Part shown: positions 26,371-36,692 of the stretch, one piece after another
Layout: each line of letters begins with the position of its first letter
Numbering within the stretch: position 1 is the stretch's first letter
Source: Rodentibacter rarus
GTDB taxonomy: Bacteria > Pseudomonadota > Gammaproteobacteria > Enterobacterales > Pasteurellaceae
Direction: 5' to 3'
NCBI RefSeq assembly: GCF_001998965.1
Contig: NZ_MLHJ01000047.1
Span: 1 to 39,013 of the forward strand
DNA: 39,013 nucleotides
Notes under the pieces: generated by a model
Databases searched by the model: none
What the model was told of the DNA's origin: nothing
Seen by the model: only the letters and a program-made list of their open reading frames with translations
Position numbers and translations under genes: made by a program

Positions 26371-27243
26371 TTACTTATCCTCTTTGACTAGACATAGCAA
26401 ATATTGACCGTATTCGTTTTTTGTCATTGGCTTAGCTAATGTTTCCACTTGTTCAGAGGTTAACCAGCCATTACGCCACGCAATTTCTTCTAAACAGGCA
26501 ACCTGTAATCCTTGCACATTTTCAATAGTACGTACGAAAGAGGCTGCCTCGTGCAAGCTCTCGTGTGTACCGGTATCTAACCACGCAAAACCACGACCAA
26601 GTAGCTGAACATTCAATGAACCATCTTTCAAGTACATTTCATTTAATGTCGTAATTTCTAGTTCCCCTCGTGCTGAAGGTTTCACTTGTTTAGCAAACTC
26701 AACCACTCGATTGTCATAGAAATACAAGCCTGTTACCGCATAATTTGATTTTGGCTGAGCAGGTTTTTCTTCAATAGAAATTGCTTTGAAATTTTCATCA
26801 AATTCTACGACCCCAAAACGCTCCGGATCTTTTACTAAATAACCAAAAACCGTTGCACCATAGGGTTGCGCAACCGCTTCTTGCAACATTTGTGAAAAAT
26901 GTTGTCCATAGAAAATGTTATCGCCTAAAACCAAGCAACAGCTATCGCCATTAATAAATTCTTCGCCAATTAGAAATGCTTGCGCCAAACCATCCGGGCT
27001 AGGTTGAACCGCATATTGTAAGTTGATGCCGAAATCACTTCCATTACCTAATAAACGTTTAAAGCTTTCGTTATCTTCAGGCGTTGTGATAATCAAAATA
27101 TCACGAATCCCCGCCAACATTAGCACTGAGAGGGGATAATAAATCATTGGTTTGTCATACACCGGCAAAAGCTGTTTCGACACACCACGCGTAATAGGAT
27201 AGAGACGAGTACCGGATCCACCCGCAAGGATAATACCTTTCAT
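26371..27243 (-). CDS. rmlA: Glucose-1-phosphate thymidylyltransferase
   Basis: The first committed step to dTDP-L-rhamnose: dTTP plus glucose-1-phosphate gives dTDP-glucose. It has 290 residues. The nucleotidyl loop is [13 protein letters not shown] at the N-terminus, with [27 protein letters not shown] and the sugar-site EEKP motif. The enzyme is usually inhibited by dTDP-rhamnose. It is second in the operon, 70 bases after rmlB. Confidence 0.96.
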   Translation of the reverse strand: MKGIILAGGSGTRLYPITRGVSKQLLPVYDKPMIYYPLSVLMLAGIRDILIITTPEDNESFKRLLGNGSDFGINLQYAVQPSPDGLAQAFLIGEEFINGDSCCLVLGDNIFYGQHFSQMLQEAVAQPYGATVFGYLVKDPERFGVVEFDENFKAISIEEKPAQPKSNYAVTGLYFYDNRVVEFAKQVKPSARGELEITTLNEMYLKDGSLNVQLLGRGFAWLDTGTHESLHEAASFVRTIENVQGLQVACLEEIAWRNGWLTSEQVETLAKPMTKNEYGQYLLCLVKEDK

Positions 27244-27313
27244 AAGAATACCTTTAAAAGAGCGGTCAAATTTTATAGCATTTTTATAAATCTAAAATCT
27301 GACAACTTATTGC

Positions 27314-28381
27314 TTATTGATTACCTAAGCGTTCACGGCTATAAGAACCATCCAACACTCGGCTCCACCATTTTTTATTATTTAAATACCACTCTACGGT
27401 TTTGCGAATGCCCGATTCAAACGTTTCTTGCGGTTTCCAACCTAACTCACGCCCGATTTTTGTGGCATCAATAGCATAACGTACATCGTGACCGGGGCGA
27501 TCTTTCACATAAGTGATTAAATCTTCGTATTTTGTTACCCCCATCGGTTTGTTTGGTACGAACTCTTCTAATAGAGAACAGATGGTACGAACTACATCGA
27601 TGTTGGCTTTCTCATTGTGTCCACCAATATTGTAAGTTTCACCAATTTTCCCTTCGGTAACGACTTTATATAAAGCACGGGCATGATCTTCCACAAATAG
27701 CCAATCACGAATTTGCTGACCATTGCCATATACCGGAAGCGGTTTCCCCTCTAAGGCATTTAAGATCATTAGTGGAATCAATTTTTCTGGGAAATGGAAA
27801 GGACCATAGTTATTTGAGCAGTTAGTGACTATCGTTGGCAAACCGTAAGTGCGTAACCAAGCACGAACTAAGTGATCGCTGGAGGCTTTGGAGGCTGAAT
27901 AAGGACTCGATGGCGCATAAGGAGTGGTCTCGGTAAAAAGATCCTCTGTCCCCTCTAAATCGCCGTAAACTTCATCTGTTGAAATATGATGGAAACGGAA
28001 TGCCGATTTTTTCTCATTGCTTAAATCATTCCAATAAGCACGAGCCACTTCCAATAAGGTATAAGTACCGACAATATTGGTTTCAATAAAGGCTGCCGGC
28101 CCATCAATAGAACGGTCAACATGACTCTCTGCCGCTAAGTGCATAACCGCATCAGGTTGATGATGTTCAAACACGTGAGCGAGTGCTTTGGCATCGCAAA
28201 TATCTACTTGCTCAAAGGCATAGCGTGGACTATTTTCCACCGTTTCGAGAGATTCTAAATTGCCCGCATAGGTCAATTTATCTACGTTGACTACACTATC
28301 TTGCGTATTTTCAATAATATAGCGAACGACCGCAGAACCAATAAAACCGGCTCCGCCTGTAACTAAGATTTTTTTAGACAT
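27314..28381 (-). CDS. rmlB: dTDP-glucose 4,6-dehydratase
   Basis: An NAD-dependent short-chain dehydrogenase family enzyme that turns dTDP-glucose into the 4-keto-6-deoxy sugar. It has 355 residues from the ATG at 28381, chosen because AGGGA lies upstream and the protein then begins [19 protein letters not shown]; the extra upstream codons are AT-rich leader. The catalytic parts are [11 protein letters not shown] (Asp-Glu) and YSASK. It is the first gene of the polysaccharide operon. Confidence 0.96.
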   Translation of the reverse strand: MSKKILVTGGAGFIGSAVVRYIIENTQDSVVNVDKLTYAGNLESLETVENSPRYAFEQVDICDAKALAHVFEHHQPDAVMHLAAESHVDRSIDGPAAFIETNIVGTYTLLEVARAYWNDLSNEKKSAFRFHHISTDEVYGDLEGTEDLFTETTPYAPSSPYSASKASSDHLVRAWLRTYGLPTIVTNCSNNYGPFHFPEKLIPLMILNALEGKPLPVYGNGQQIRDWLFVEDHARALYKVVTEGKIGETYNIGGHNEKANIDVVRTICSLLEEFVPNKPMGVTKYEDLITYVKDRPGHDVRYAIDATKIGRELGWKPQETFESGIRKTVEWYLNNKKWWSRVLDGSYSRERLGNQ

Positions 28382-28418
28382 ATATTCCCTACTTTTATTA
28401 GGTGTTAAATTTTGCAGA

Positions 28419-28424
28419 ATTATA
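28419..28424 (-). promoter_or_regulatory. Possible -10 box for the rml/polysaccharide operon
   Basis: TATAAT on the minus strand lies 38 bases before the rmlB start, in a very AT-rich stretch. No good -35 is present at the usual spacing, so this is only a candidate. I found no JUMPstart-like element. Confidence 0.35.
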
Positions 28425-28429
28425 AATAA

Positions 28430-28480
28430 AAAAATATAAAAATAAAGAAGAACAATTAAAATCAATCTATCTGCTCTTCT
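28430..28480 (-). terminator. Probable glnA terminator
   Basis: Reading the minus strand, AGAAGAGCA pairs with TGTTCTTCT (28480-28472 and 28454-28446; one G-T pair) with a 17-base loop, followed by TTTATTTTTATATTTTTT. It lies 30 bases after the glnA stop and keeps glnA and rmlB as separate units. Confidence 0.55.
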
Positions 28481-28509
28481 ATAATTGTAATTGTGGTTTG
28501 TTTTTTTAA

Positions 28510-29928
28510 TTATGCATAATACATTTCAAATTCCACCGGATGTGGGGTCATATTTAAGCGTTCGACTTCTTTGCGTTTAATACTGATGAAGGCTTCTACA
28601 AATTCTTTGCTGAAGACATTACCGTGAGTTAAGAATTCGTAGTCTTTCTCTAACGCATTTAAAGCCTCTTCCAGTGAGCTTGCCACAGCAGGGATATCTT
28701 TCAGTTCTTCCGGTGGTAAATCATAAAGGTTTTTATCCATCGCATCGCCCGGGTGAATTTTATTCACAATGCCATCTAATCCCGCCATTAATAAAGCAGC
28801 GAAGGCAAGATATGGGTTTGCCATTGGATCAGGGAAACGGGCTTCAATACGAATCGCTTTCGGGCTTGTCACTGCAGGAATGCGAATTGAGGCAGAACGG
28901 TTGCTTGCGGAATAAGCCAATAACACCGGTGCTTCATAACCCGGCACTAAGCGTTTATAAGAGTTGGTCGTTGGGTTGGTGAAGGCATTTAACGCTTTGG
29001 CGTGTTTAATAATGCCACCAATATAGTAAAGAGCGGTTTCAGAAAGACCGGCATATTTATCCCCTTGGAAGATATTTTTTCCCTCTTTACTTAATGACAT
29101 ATTGCAGTGCATTCCCGAACCGTTGTCACCGGTGATCGGTTTCGGCATAAAACAGGCAGTTTTGCCGTGTTCAAGGGCGACATTTTGTACCACATATTTA
29201 TAGATTTGGGTTTCATCGGCTTTTAAGGTTAAGCTGTTGAATTTTGTCGCAATCTCATTTTGCCCTGCTGTTGCCACTTCGTGGTGATGCGCTTCAATCA
29301 CTAATCCCATTTCTTCTAAAAGCAAACACATTTCAGAGCGAATGTCATGCGCACTGTCAATCGGCGCAACAGCACAATACCCGCCTTTTTTCAATGGGCG
29401 GTAGGCATTGTTGCCCCCTTCGTATTTTTTGTTGGTATTCCAAGCGGCTTCCACATCATCAATAGAAAAAGAAGCACGGTTCATCGACACATCAAAACGC
29501 ACATCATCAAATAAGAAGAATTCCGGCTCCGGGCCAAAAAATGCTTGATCCGCAATGCCGGTAGAACGCATATAATTTTCAGCACGAATAGCAATAGAGC
29601 GAGGGTCTCGATCATAACTTTGCATTGTTGTCGGCTCATACACGCTACAACGAAGAGAGAGTGTCGGGATTTGCGCAAATGGATCGACTACGGCAGTTTC
29701 CGCCATTGGCATTAAAAGCATATCGGCTTTATTGATAGTTTTCCAACCTTCTACGGATGAACCATCAAACATTTTACCGTCTTCAAACATCTCTTCATCC
29801 ACAAGATTCACCGGAATAGATACACCGTGTTCTTTGCCTTTAATATCAGTAAATCGAAGAAGCACGAATTTGATGTTGTTTTCTTCAATAAGTTTAAATA
29901 CGTTTGCGATGGCATTTGCGTTTGACAT
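28510..29928 (-). CDS. glnA: Glutamine synthetase, type I
   Basis: It makes glutamine from glutamate, ammonia and ATP. It has 472 residues from the ATG at 29928, chosen because GAGAGGA has correct spacing to it, while the ATG at 29934 touches that site. Visible features are the DGSSVEGW loop, the metal-site [27 protein letters not shown], the ATP-site [14 protein letters not shown], and NRSASIRIP. The segment [11 protein letters not shown] contains the tyrosine that is adenylylated in E. coli, so control by GlnE is expected. I could not identify an NtrC site upstream. Confidence 0.97.
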   Translation of the reverse strand: MSNANAIANVFKLIEENNIKFVLLRFTDIKGKEHGVSIPVNLVDEEMFEDGKMFDGSSVEGWKTINKADMLLMPMAETAVVDPFAQIPTLSLRCSVYEPTTMQSYDRDPRSIAIRAENYMRSTGIADQAFFGPEPEFFLFDDVRFDVSMNRASFSIDDVEAAWNTNKKYEGGNNAYRPLKKGGYCAVAPIDSAHDIRSEMCLLLEEMGLVIEAHHHEVATAGQNEIATKFNSLTLKADETQIYKYVVQNVALEHGKTACFMPKPITGDNGSGMHCNMSLSKEGKNIFQGDKYAGLSETALYYIGGIIKHAKALNAFTNPTTNSYKRLVPGYEAPVLLAYSASNRSASIRIPAVTSPKAIRIEARFPDPMANPYLAFAALLMAGLDGIVNKIHPGDAMDKNLYDLPPEELKDIPAVASSLEEALNALEKDYEFLTHGNVFSKEFVEAFISIKRKEVERLNMTPHPVEFEMYYA

Positions 29929-30211
29929 AGTCATTCCTCTCTATTTCTTCAGGGTAAGGATTATTAAAAATAGGGCACATTATAGCGTAATCCACCGTGC
30001 TTTTCAGCGGATTTATTTTTCTTATTTAACATAGCAGATAGCATAAAAGTTATGTATAATCTCCGCCCTTTCGTGCCAAGATATAGGCGCAATTTACTCC
30101 ATAAGGTGTGTGAATTGCCTGCACCCCACGCATGAAAATAGAAACTAACAAATCTTTTAATACGTGCGTGAAACACCGTTTCACCCACCCTTAACCTATT
30201 CAGAATAAGCA
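29929..30211 (+). promoter_or_regulatory. glnA-typA divergent region with typA promoter and structured leader
   Basis: A TATAAT at 30055-30060 after TATG is the best typA -10; no good -35 is seen. That would give typA a leader of about 145 bases, which contains GTGAAAC/GTTTCAC (30168-30174, 30178-30184), a 7-bp hairpin with a 3-base loop, and a looser stem between CAATT near 30090 and AATTG near 30115. The ribosome site before the typA ATG is poor. I see no gene here. Confidence 0.45.
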
Positions 30212-32062
30212 ATGACAGACAAAATTGATATTAACAAACTACGCAATATTGCGATTATCGCCCACGTTGACCATGGTAAAACTACACTTGTAGATAAACT
30301 TCTTCAACAATCCGGCACTTTTGAAGCCACTCGTGGCGACATCGACGAGCGAGTGATGGACTCAAATGATCTCGAAAAAGAACGTGGTATTACGATCCTG
30401 GCTAAAAACACCGCAATTAACTGGAATGACTACCGTATCAACATTGTCGATACTCCAGGGCACGCAGACTTCGGCGGTGAAGTAGAACGTGTGCTTTCTA
30501 TGGTGGATTCCGTACTTTTAGTAGTCGATGCCTTTGACGGCCCCATGCCACAAACCCGTTTTGTGACCCAAAAAGCCTTTGCGCACGGTTTAAAACCGAT
30601 TGTTGTCATCAACAAAGTGGACCGTCCCGGTGCCCGTCCGGATTGGGTGGTGGATCAAGTCTTCGATCTCTTTGTCAACCTTGGGGCAACCGATGAACAA
30701 TTAGATTTCCCGATTATTTATGCTTCCGCATTAAATGGCGTGGCAGGTTTAGAACACGAAGAATTGGCAGAAGATATGACCCCATTATTTGAGGCCATTG
30801 TTAAATATGTTGAGTCCCCAAAGGTGGAATTAGATGCGCCATTCCAAATGCAAATCTCCCAATTGGATTACAACAGCTATGTGGGCGTGATTGGTATCGG
30901 TCGCATTAAACGTGGTTCGATTAAACCTAATCAACCGGTCACCATCATTAATAGCGAAGGCAAAACCCGTCAAGGGCGTGTGGGTCAAGTACTTGGACAC
31001 CTTGGTTTACAACGTTATGAAGAAGAAATGGCTTATGCAGGCGATATCGTGGCGATTACCGGCTTAGGCGAGCTTAATATTTCCGATACCATTTGTGATA
31101 TCAATGCCGTTGAAGCCTTACCCTCATTAACTGTTGATGAGCCGACGGTGACTATGTTCTTCTGTGTCAATACCTCCCCTTTTGCCGGTCAAGAAGGAAA
31201 ATATGTGACTTCACGTCAAATTCTTGAACGTTTAAATAAAGAATTGGTTCACAATGTGGCGTTGCGCGTGGAAGAAACCCCGAACCCCGATGAGTTCCGT
31301 GTATCAGGTCGAGGCGAATTGCATCTTTCAGTACTCATTGAAAATATGCGCCGTGAAGGTTATGAGCTTGCAGTTTCTCGTCCGAAAGTTATTTATCGTG
31401 AAATTGACGGCAAAAAACAAGAGCCTTATGAGCAAGTCACCATTGATGTGGAAGAACAACATCAAGGGTCTGTGATGGAAGCACTTGGTATCCGCAAAGG
31501 TGAAGTACGTGATATGTTGCCGGACGGCAAAGGTCGTGTCCGTTTAGAATATATCATTCCAAGCCGTGGGCTAATCGGCTTCCGTGGCGAATTTATGACG
31601 ATGACTTCCGGAACCGGTTTACTTTACTCCAGTTTCAGCCATTATGACGACATCAAAGGCGGCGAAATCGGTCAGCGTAAAAATGGGGTGTTAATTTCTA
31701 ACGCAACAGGTAAAGCCCTCGCCTATGCCTTATTTGGTTTACAAGAACGAGGCAAATTAATGATCGATGCCAACGTAGAAGTTTATGAAGGGCAAATCAT
31801 TGGTATCCATAGCCGTTCAAATGATTTAACCGTTAACTGTTTGCAAGGTAAAAAACTCACTAATATGCGGGCTTCCGGTAAAGATGATGCTATTGTGCTT
31901 ACCACACCGGTGAAATTTAGCCTTGAACAAGCCATTGAATTTATTGATGACGATGAATTGGTGGAAGTGACACCAGAATCGATCCGTATCCGCAAAAAAC
32001 TGCTCACGGAAAACGAGCGTAAACGGGCAAATCGTAACACAACCAGTACAAGTACCCACTAA
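30212..32062 (+). CDS. typA: Ribosome-associated translational GTPase TypA/BipA
   Basis: A GTPase of the EF-G/LepA family that binds ribosomes under stress and low temperature and helps 50S assembly. It has 616 residues, full length. The G domain shows [11 protein letters not shown] (P-loop), the switch region [32 protein letters not shown] and [10 protein letters not shown]. Beta-barrel domain II, the two alpha/beta domains and the BipA-specific C-terminal domain ([13 protein letters not shown]) follow. It is monocistronic, with its own terminator. Confidence 0.97.
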   Translation: MTDKIDINKLRNIAIIAHVDHGKTTLVDKLLQQSGTFEATRGDIDERVMDSNDLEKERGITILAKNTAINWNDYRINIVDTPGHADFGGEVERVLSMVDSVLLVVDAFDGPMPQTRFVTQKAFAHGLKPIVVINKVDRPGARPDWVVDQVFDLFVNLGATDEQLDFPIIYASALNGVAGLEHEELAEDMTPLFEAIVKYVESPKVELDAPFQMQISQLDYNSYVGVIGIGRIKRGSIKPNQPVTIINSEGKTRQGRVGQVLGHLGLQRYEEEMAYAGDIVAITGLGELNISDTICDINAVEALPSLTVDEPTVTMFFCVNTSPFAGQEGKYVTSRQILERLNKELVHNVALRVEETPNPDEFRVSGRGELHLSVLIENMRREGYELAVSRPKVIYREIDGKKQEPYEQVTIDVEEQHQGSVMEALGIRKGEVRDMLPDGKGRVRLEYIIPSRGLIGFRGEFMTMTSGTGLLYSSFSHYDDIKGGEIGQRKNGVLISNATGKALAYALFGLQERGKLMIDANVEVYEGQIIGIHSRSNDLTVNCLQGKKLTNMRASGKDDAIVLTTPVKFSLEQAIEFIDDDELVEVTPESIRIRKKLLTENERKRANRNTTSTSTH

Positions 32063-32066
32063 TCAG

Positions 32067-32093
32067 AAAGCCGTACGTTTTACGTACGGCTTT
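32067..32093 (+). terminator. typA terminator
   Basis: A perfect 11-bp stem AAAGCCGTACG / CGTACGGCTTT (32067-32077, 32083-32093) with a 5-base loop lies five bases after the stop. The T-run after it is short. Confidence 0.75.
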
Positions 32094-32125
32094 AGAATAT
32101 CCTTAAAGATCGGGTTTTTCATATA

Positions 32126-32196
32126 TCTCCTGAAATGAGGATATGTGAAAAATGAATAATCCTTCGCTTTCTCTTATGACCTCTCCTGCAATGAGG
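32126..32196. repeat. Twin 15-base repeat TCTCCTGMAATGAGG
   Basis: TCTCCTGAAATGAGG (32126-32140) and TCTCCTGCAATGAGG (32182-32196) differ at one base. CCTTCGCT also occurs twice (32161-32168, 32200-32207). Each 15-mer can fold on itself (CCT/AGG around the centre). It lies between the typA terminator and the IS remnant; origin unknown. Confidence 0.5.
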
Positions 32197-32245
32197 TGAC
32201 CTTCGCTAAGTTATTTGCTCTCAAATAGTTAAATTGAGCAATTTG

Positions 32246-32418
32246 TCATGACCTCGTGTTAAGTGAACTCAAAATAGCCGTCTGTTTTGGACTGTCATTG
32301 GTAATAATTAGAGCAAAATCCATCATTTTCCGTTTAAAGAGCGGGATATGTTTCGCCATAAAAAATCTGCTCCTTAATCAGTGAGATAGTGAATCCAACT
32401 TTTGGGAAGCAGATCAGT
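32246..32418 (-). mobile_element. IS3-family remnant: one inverted-repeat end plus start of orfA
   Basis: On the minus strand, TGATCTGCTTCCCAAAAGTT from about 32412 looks like the terminal repeat of an IS3-family (IS150-like) element. After AAGGAGCAG an ATG at 32359 opens a 37-residue frame (MAKHIPLFKRKMMDFALIIT) like the start of an IS3 orfA, ending at TGA 32248-32246. The rest of the transposase and the other end are not visible, so it is dead. It sits about 20 bases after the aspS stop. Family assignment rests on end shape and N-terminal resemblance only. Confidence 0.5.
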
Positions 32419-32438
32419 GTTGTCTTAAAGCAGAAATA

Positions 32439-34205
32439 TTATTCCGCTTTCACCACCGAAATGGCAAGTTCTTCCAACGCTTGCGGGTTCGCCACACTTG
32501 GTGCATCAGTCATTAAACAAGCCGCCGCGGTCGTTTTCGGGAAAGCAATCACATCACGAATATTATCCGTACCGGTTAATAACATGGTTAAGCGATCCAA
32601 TCCGAAGGCAAGGCCGGCATGCGGTGGCGTACCGAATTTTAAAGCATCCAATAAGAAACCGAATTTTTCCCGTTGCTGTTCTTCATCAATGCCTAAGATA
32701 CGGAACACGGTTTGTTGCATTTTCGGCTCAAAAATACGCACCGACCCGCCACCTACTTCATAACCATTAATCACCATATCATAAGCATTCGCCACCGCTG
32801 AGGTTGGCTCGGCTTCTAATTGTTCAGGCGTGAAATCTTTTGGTGAAGTAAACGGGTGATGCATTGCGGCGAGATTGCCTTCATCGTCCCGTTCGAACAT
32901 TGGGAAATCAATCACCCAAAGCGGTTGCCATTCGTCTAAACGGGTCAAACCAAGATCCCGCCCAAGTTTCAAACGAAGCGCGCCCATGGAGTCTGTAGTG
33001 GTTTGCCACTTGTCTGCACCAAAGAAGAGAATATCCCCTGTTTGTGCACCGACACGCTCAAATAACGCTTTTAAGACCTCTTCATTTAAGAATTTGGCAA
33101 TCGGGCTTTGTACCCCCTCAAGCCCTGTATTCACATCGTTTACTTTTAACCAAGCCAACCCTTTCGCACCATAAATCCCGACAAATTGGGTATATTCATC
33201 AATTTGTTTACGGGTGATCTCGTTGCCATTAGGCACTCGAATAACAGCAACACGGCCGTTCGGATCATTCGCCGGTCCTTGGAAGACTTTAAAATCCACC
33301 GTTTTCACAATATTTGCCACATCCACCATTTCTAATGGGTTACGCAAATCCGGTTTATCCGAGCCAAAACGTTGCATTGCTTCCTGCCAAGTCATCACAG
33401 GGAATTGACCTAAATCCACCCCCAAGATATCTAACCACAAGCCATGCACCATTCTCTCCATGATCTCACGCACTTCCGGAGCAGTTAAAAAAGAGGTTTC
33501 CACATCGATTTGGGTAAATTCCGGTTGACGATCTGCGCGTAAATCCTCATCACGGAAACATTTAACAATTTGATAATAGCGATCAAAACCGGACATCATT
33601 AAAAGCTGTTTGAAAAGCTGTGGTGATTGTGGGAGAGCATAGAATTTCCCTTTATGTACACGGCTTGGCACAAGATAATCGCGCGCCCCTTCCGGTGTGG
33701 CTTTGGTGAGCATAGGGGTTTCCATATCCAAGAAACCGTTATCGTCCATAAAACGGCGAACAAAACTGGTGATTTTCGCACGGGTTTTTAAACGCTGTGC
33801 CATTTCCGGACGGCGTAAATCCAAATAACGGAATTTCAAGCGTTGTTCTTCAGTGTTGTTTTGATTGAAATCCAGTGGTAATACATCAGAAGCATTATAA
33901 ATACGCAAGGCTTTCGCCAAAATCTCTACTTCACCCGTCGCCATAGTTTTATTGATTTGATTTTCCGGACGAGCAAGCACTTCACCTTGAATTTGAATAC
34001 AAAATTCGTTACGCAAACCACCCGCTGCCGTTAACGCCTCCTGGTATTTCGGGTCAAAACACACTTGAACGATGCCCTCACGGTCACGCATATCAATAAA
34101 AATTAAGCCCCCTAAATCACGACGACGATGAACCCAACCGCTTAATGTCACTTCTTGTCCAATATAGTTACGGTTTAAAGCACCGCAATAATGTGTACGC
34201 ATCAT
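32439..34205 (-). CDS. aspS: Aspartyl-tRNA synthetase
   Basis: It charges tRNA-Asp with aspartate. It has 588 residues from the ATG at 34205 ([11 protein letters not shown]), chosen because AAGGA lies seven bases upstream; an ORF start further up is an untranslated extension. The N-terminal OB-fold for the anticodon ([15 protein letters not shown]), class II motif 2 ([20 protein letters not shown]) and motif 3 ([13 protein letters not shown]) are present, as is the bacterial insertion domain between motifs 2 and 3. It is divergent from cmoA. Confidence 0.97.
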   Translation of the reverse strand: MMRTHYCGALNRNYIGQEVTLSGWVHRRRDLGGLIFIDMRDREGIVQVCFDPKYQEALTAAGGLRNEFCIQIQGEVLARPENQINKTMATGEVEILAKALRIYNASDVLPLDFNQNNTEEQRLKFRYLDLRRPEMAQRLKTRAKITSFVRRFMDDNGFLDMETPMLTKATPEGARDYLVPSRVHKGKFYALPQSPQLFKQLLMMSGFDRYYQIVKCFRDEDLRADRQPEFTQIDVETSFLTAPEVREIMERMVHGLWLDILGVDLGQFPVMTWQEAMQRFGSDKPDLRNPLEMVDVANIVKTVDFKVFQGPANDPNGRVAVIRVPNGNEITRKQIDEYTQFVGIYGAKGLAWLKVNDVNTGLEGVQSPIAKFLNEEVLKALFERVGAQTGDILFFGADKWQTTTDSMGALRLKLGRDLGLTRLDEWQPLWVIDFPMFERDDEGNLAAMHHPFTSPKDFTPEQLEAEPTSAVANAYDMVINGYEVGGGSVRIFEPKMQQTVFRILGIDEEQQREKFGFLLDALKFGTPPHAGLAFGLDRLTMLLTGTDNIRDVIAFPKTTAAACLMTDAPSVANPQALEELAISVVKAE

Positions 34206-34370
34206 ATCCTGTTCCTTAATTCGGCTAAAAATAAAATGTCGTTGGATTATACGGAAAAAGCCGTCCATTTAAAATCAGAAACCGAAATTTATTTGACCCA
34301 TTAAAAACTTGCCCTAAAATAACCGCACTTTTAGTCTAGGATATAATCATCCCAAGCTCATACCGGTTAA

Positions 34371-35096
<726 letters not shown>

Positions 35097-35218
35097 ACTC
35101 ACATTAAATAAAGGGGGAACCGTTTCCTCCTATTTCTTTAACTTAAGGCTTTTACTGATTTAATATTCAATCTGTGGCATAATCTCGCCACTCATTTCCC
35201 ACAAAAAAGGAATAAATC

Positions 35219-35626
35219 ATGAAAATTTTACATACGATGTTACGTGTGGGCGATTTAGATCGTTCCATTCAATTTTATCAAGATGTTTTAGGTATGCGTT
35301 TATTGCGTACCAGCGAAAATCCAGAGTATAAATATTCCTTAGCCTTTTTAGGTTACGATGATGAAGATAAATCTTCGGTGATAGAACTCACCTACAATTG
35401 GGGGGTAACGGAATATGATCTTGGCTCTGCCTATGGGCATATTGCCATTGGTGTGGATGATATCGTGGCAACCTGTGAGGCGGTGCGTGCCAATGGTGGA
35501 AAAATTACTCGTGAACCCGGTCCGGTAAAAGGCGGTACAACGGTGATTGCTTTTGTCGAAGATCCGGATGGTTACAAAATCGAATTTATCGAAAATAAAA
35601 GTGCAAAAGCCGGACTCGGCAATTAA
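35219..35626 (+). CDS. gloA: Lactoylglutathione lyase (glyoxalase I)
   Basis: It converts the hemithioacetal of methylglyoxal and glutathione to S-lactoylglutathione, detoxifying methylglyoxal. It has 135 residues, the usual bacterial length. The four metal ligands are visible: His near [13 protein letters not shown], Glu in VIELTYNWG, His in [10 protein letters not shown] and Glu in YKIEFIE, the nickel-type arrangement. AAAGGAA lies before the ATG. It is monocistronic, with its own terminator. Confidence 0.96.
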   Translation: MKILHTMLRVGDLDRSIQFYQDVLGMRLLRTSENPEYKYSLAFLGYDDEDKSSVIELTYNWGVTEYDLGSAYGHIAIGVDDIVATCEAVRANGGKITREPGPVKGGTTVIAFVEDPDGYKIEFIENKSAKAGLGN

Positions 35627-35652
35627 AGTGCGGTCATTTTCTATGATGTTTT

Positions 35653-35687
35653 AATAACGTAGGCTCGCCTGCGTTATTTTATTTTTT
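35653..35687 (+). terminator. gloA terminator
   Basis: An 11-bp stem AATAACGTAGG / CCTGCGTTATT (35653-35663, 35668-35678; one G-T pair) with loop CTCG is followed by TTATTTTTTT. Confidence 0.85.
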
Positions 35688-35699
35688 TAAGGATACGCT

Positions 35700-36431
35700 A
35701 TGTCCGATGCTCAAGAAATTCCTTATCACAATCAATTGAAAAATCGTTTTCGTGGCTATTTTCCCGTGATTATTGATGTGGAAACGGCCGGTTTTAATGC
35801 CGAAAAAGATGCCTTATTGGAACTGGCTGCCATCACGTTAAAAATGGATGAAAAGGGTTATTTACACCCGGATCAAAAATGCCATTTTCACATTGAACCT
35901 TTTGCAGGGGCGAATATCAATCCTGACTCCTTAAAATTTAACGGCATTGATATTCATAATCCGTTACGTGGTGCGGTATCAGAATTAGAGGCGATAACCG
36001 GATTATTCCAAATGGTACGTCGTGCTCAAAAAGAAGCGGAATGTCAACGCTCAATTATCGTGGCACACAATGCGATGTTCGATCAACGCTTTGTGATGGC
36101 AGCGGCGGAGCGCACCGGGCTCAAACGTAATCCTTTCCACCCTTTCGGTATGTTTGATACCGCAAGTTTGGCAGGATTAATGTTCGGACAAACGGTGCTG
36201 GTCAAAGCCTGCCAAGCCGCCAATATTCCGTTTGATGGTAAACAAGCCCATTCAGCCCTCTACGATACGGAACGCACCGCTGAATTATTCTGTTATATGG
36301 TCAATCATTTAAAAACGCTTGACGGTTTTCCCCATATCCCCATGGAAATAAAAACAGAAGAAAAAAACAACCGCACTTTAAATTTTTTCAAAAAAGGGGG
36401 TTGCAATCGTTTGCGTTTTCCAGTAGCTTAG
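35700..36431 (+). CDS. rnt: Ribonuclease T
   Basis: A DEDDh 3'-5' exonuclease that trims tRNA and other stable RNA ends. It has 243 residues, longer than the roughly 215 of E. coli. Motifs are [11 protein letters not shown] (Asp-Glu), [10 protein letters not shown] (Asp) and [14 protein letters not shown] (catalytic His and Asp). The core ends near GFPHIPMEI; the last 25 or so residues are encoded by an uptake signal (NRTL, near 36370) and by the bases of a PurR-like box (CNRLRF), so this tail is probably read-through into regulatory DNA with little function. Confidence 0.94.
   Translation: MSDAQEIPYHNQLKNRFRGYFPVIIDVETAGFNAEKDALLELAAITLKMDEKGYLHPDQKCHFHIEPFAGANINPDSLKFNGIDIHNPLRGAVSELEAITGLFQMVRRAQKEAECQRSIIVAHNAMFDQRFVMAAAERTGLKRNPFHPFGMFDTASLAGLMFGQTVLVKACQAANIPFDGKQAHSALYDTERTAELFCYMVNHLKTLDGFPHIPMEIKTEEKNNRTLNFFKKGGCNRLRFPVA
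36400..36415 (+). promoter_or_regulatory. PurR-type operator overlapping the end of rnt
   Basis: TTGCAATCGTTTGCGT is the reverse of ACGCAAACGATTGCAA and matches the PurR consensus ANGCAANCGNTTNCNT at all fixed positions but the last. It shares 15 identical bases (36402-36416) with the box in the arcB promoter. A loose promoter TTGCAA-N17-TAGCTT overlaps it. It lies 45 bases before the attenuator leader ORF. Confidence 0.5.
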
Positions 36432-36459
36432 AGACCGGTCTTAATTTGGAGATTTAAAT

Positions 36460-36498
36460 ATGAACATTATCCACCCTCACCACCGTTTCACTGAATAA
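36460..36498 (+). CDS. Histidine-type leader peptide MNIIHPHHRFTE
   Basis: A 12-residue ORF with GGAG nine bases before the ATG. Three His codons (all CAC) are packed in four positions, as in his leader peptides. It is followed by mutually exclusive hairpins and a terminator (36519-36597), so its translation should sense charged tRNA-His. Confidence 0.75.
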   Translation: MNIIHPHHRFTE

Positions 36499-36518
36499 TC
36501 TTTCAGGTGTGTGGCGTG

Positions 36519-36597
36519 CTTGGAAGATTTCTTCCGAGTCAAATAGGATAATGAAAAATCTTACCCCTCGGAAGGCAACTTTCGAGGGGTTTCTTTT
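36519..36597 (+). promoter_or_regulatory. Transcription attenuator before the NhaC-like transporter
   Basis: Segment CTTGGAAG (36519-36526) can pair with CTTCCGAG (36531-36538). That second segment can instead pair perfectly with CTCGGAAG (36567-36574), which is the left arm of the terminator CCCCTCGGAA / TTTCGAGGGG (36564-36573, 36580-36589), followed by TTTCTTTT. This is the classic pause, antiterminator, terminator set. A further pairing of CACCACC in the leader ORF with GGTGTGTGG (36506-36514) may link ribosome position to the switch. Confidence 0.75.
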
Positions 36598-36619
36598 ATA
36601 AAACAGGAGTAAATTAACT

Positions 36620-36673
36620 ATGCAGCATTATCATTTCAATTTCTTTAACATTCCCCCCCTATTAACACATTAA
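36620..36673 (+). CDS. Second short His-containing ORF MQHYHFNFFNIPPLLTH
   Basis: This 17-residue ORF has AGGAG 11 bases upstream and lies between the attenuator terminator and the transporter start, ending 19 bases before it. It contains three His plus Phe and Tyr. It may be a second leader coupled to the transporter or a chance ORF in AT-rich DNA. Confidence 0.35.
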   Translation: MQHYHFNFFNIPPLLTH

Positions 36674-36692
36674 TCTATGAGGAAAAAATACA

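Noticed and set aside
32063-32122. 19-codon minus-strand ORF MKNPIFKDILKPYVKRTAF with AGGAG upstream
   Set aside because: More than half of it is the typA terminator stem read in frame; probably chance.
35097-35218. cmoA terminator near 35107-35140
   Set aside because: AGGGGGA and TTTCCTCCT pair only with mismatches or bulges; too weak to list as a feature.
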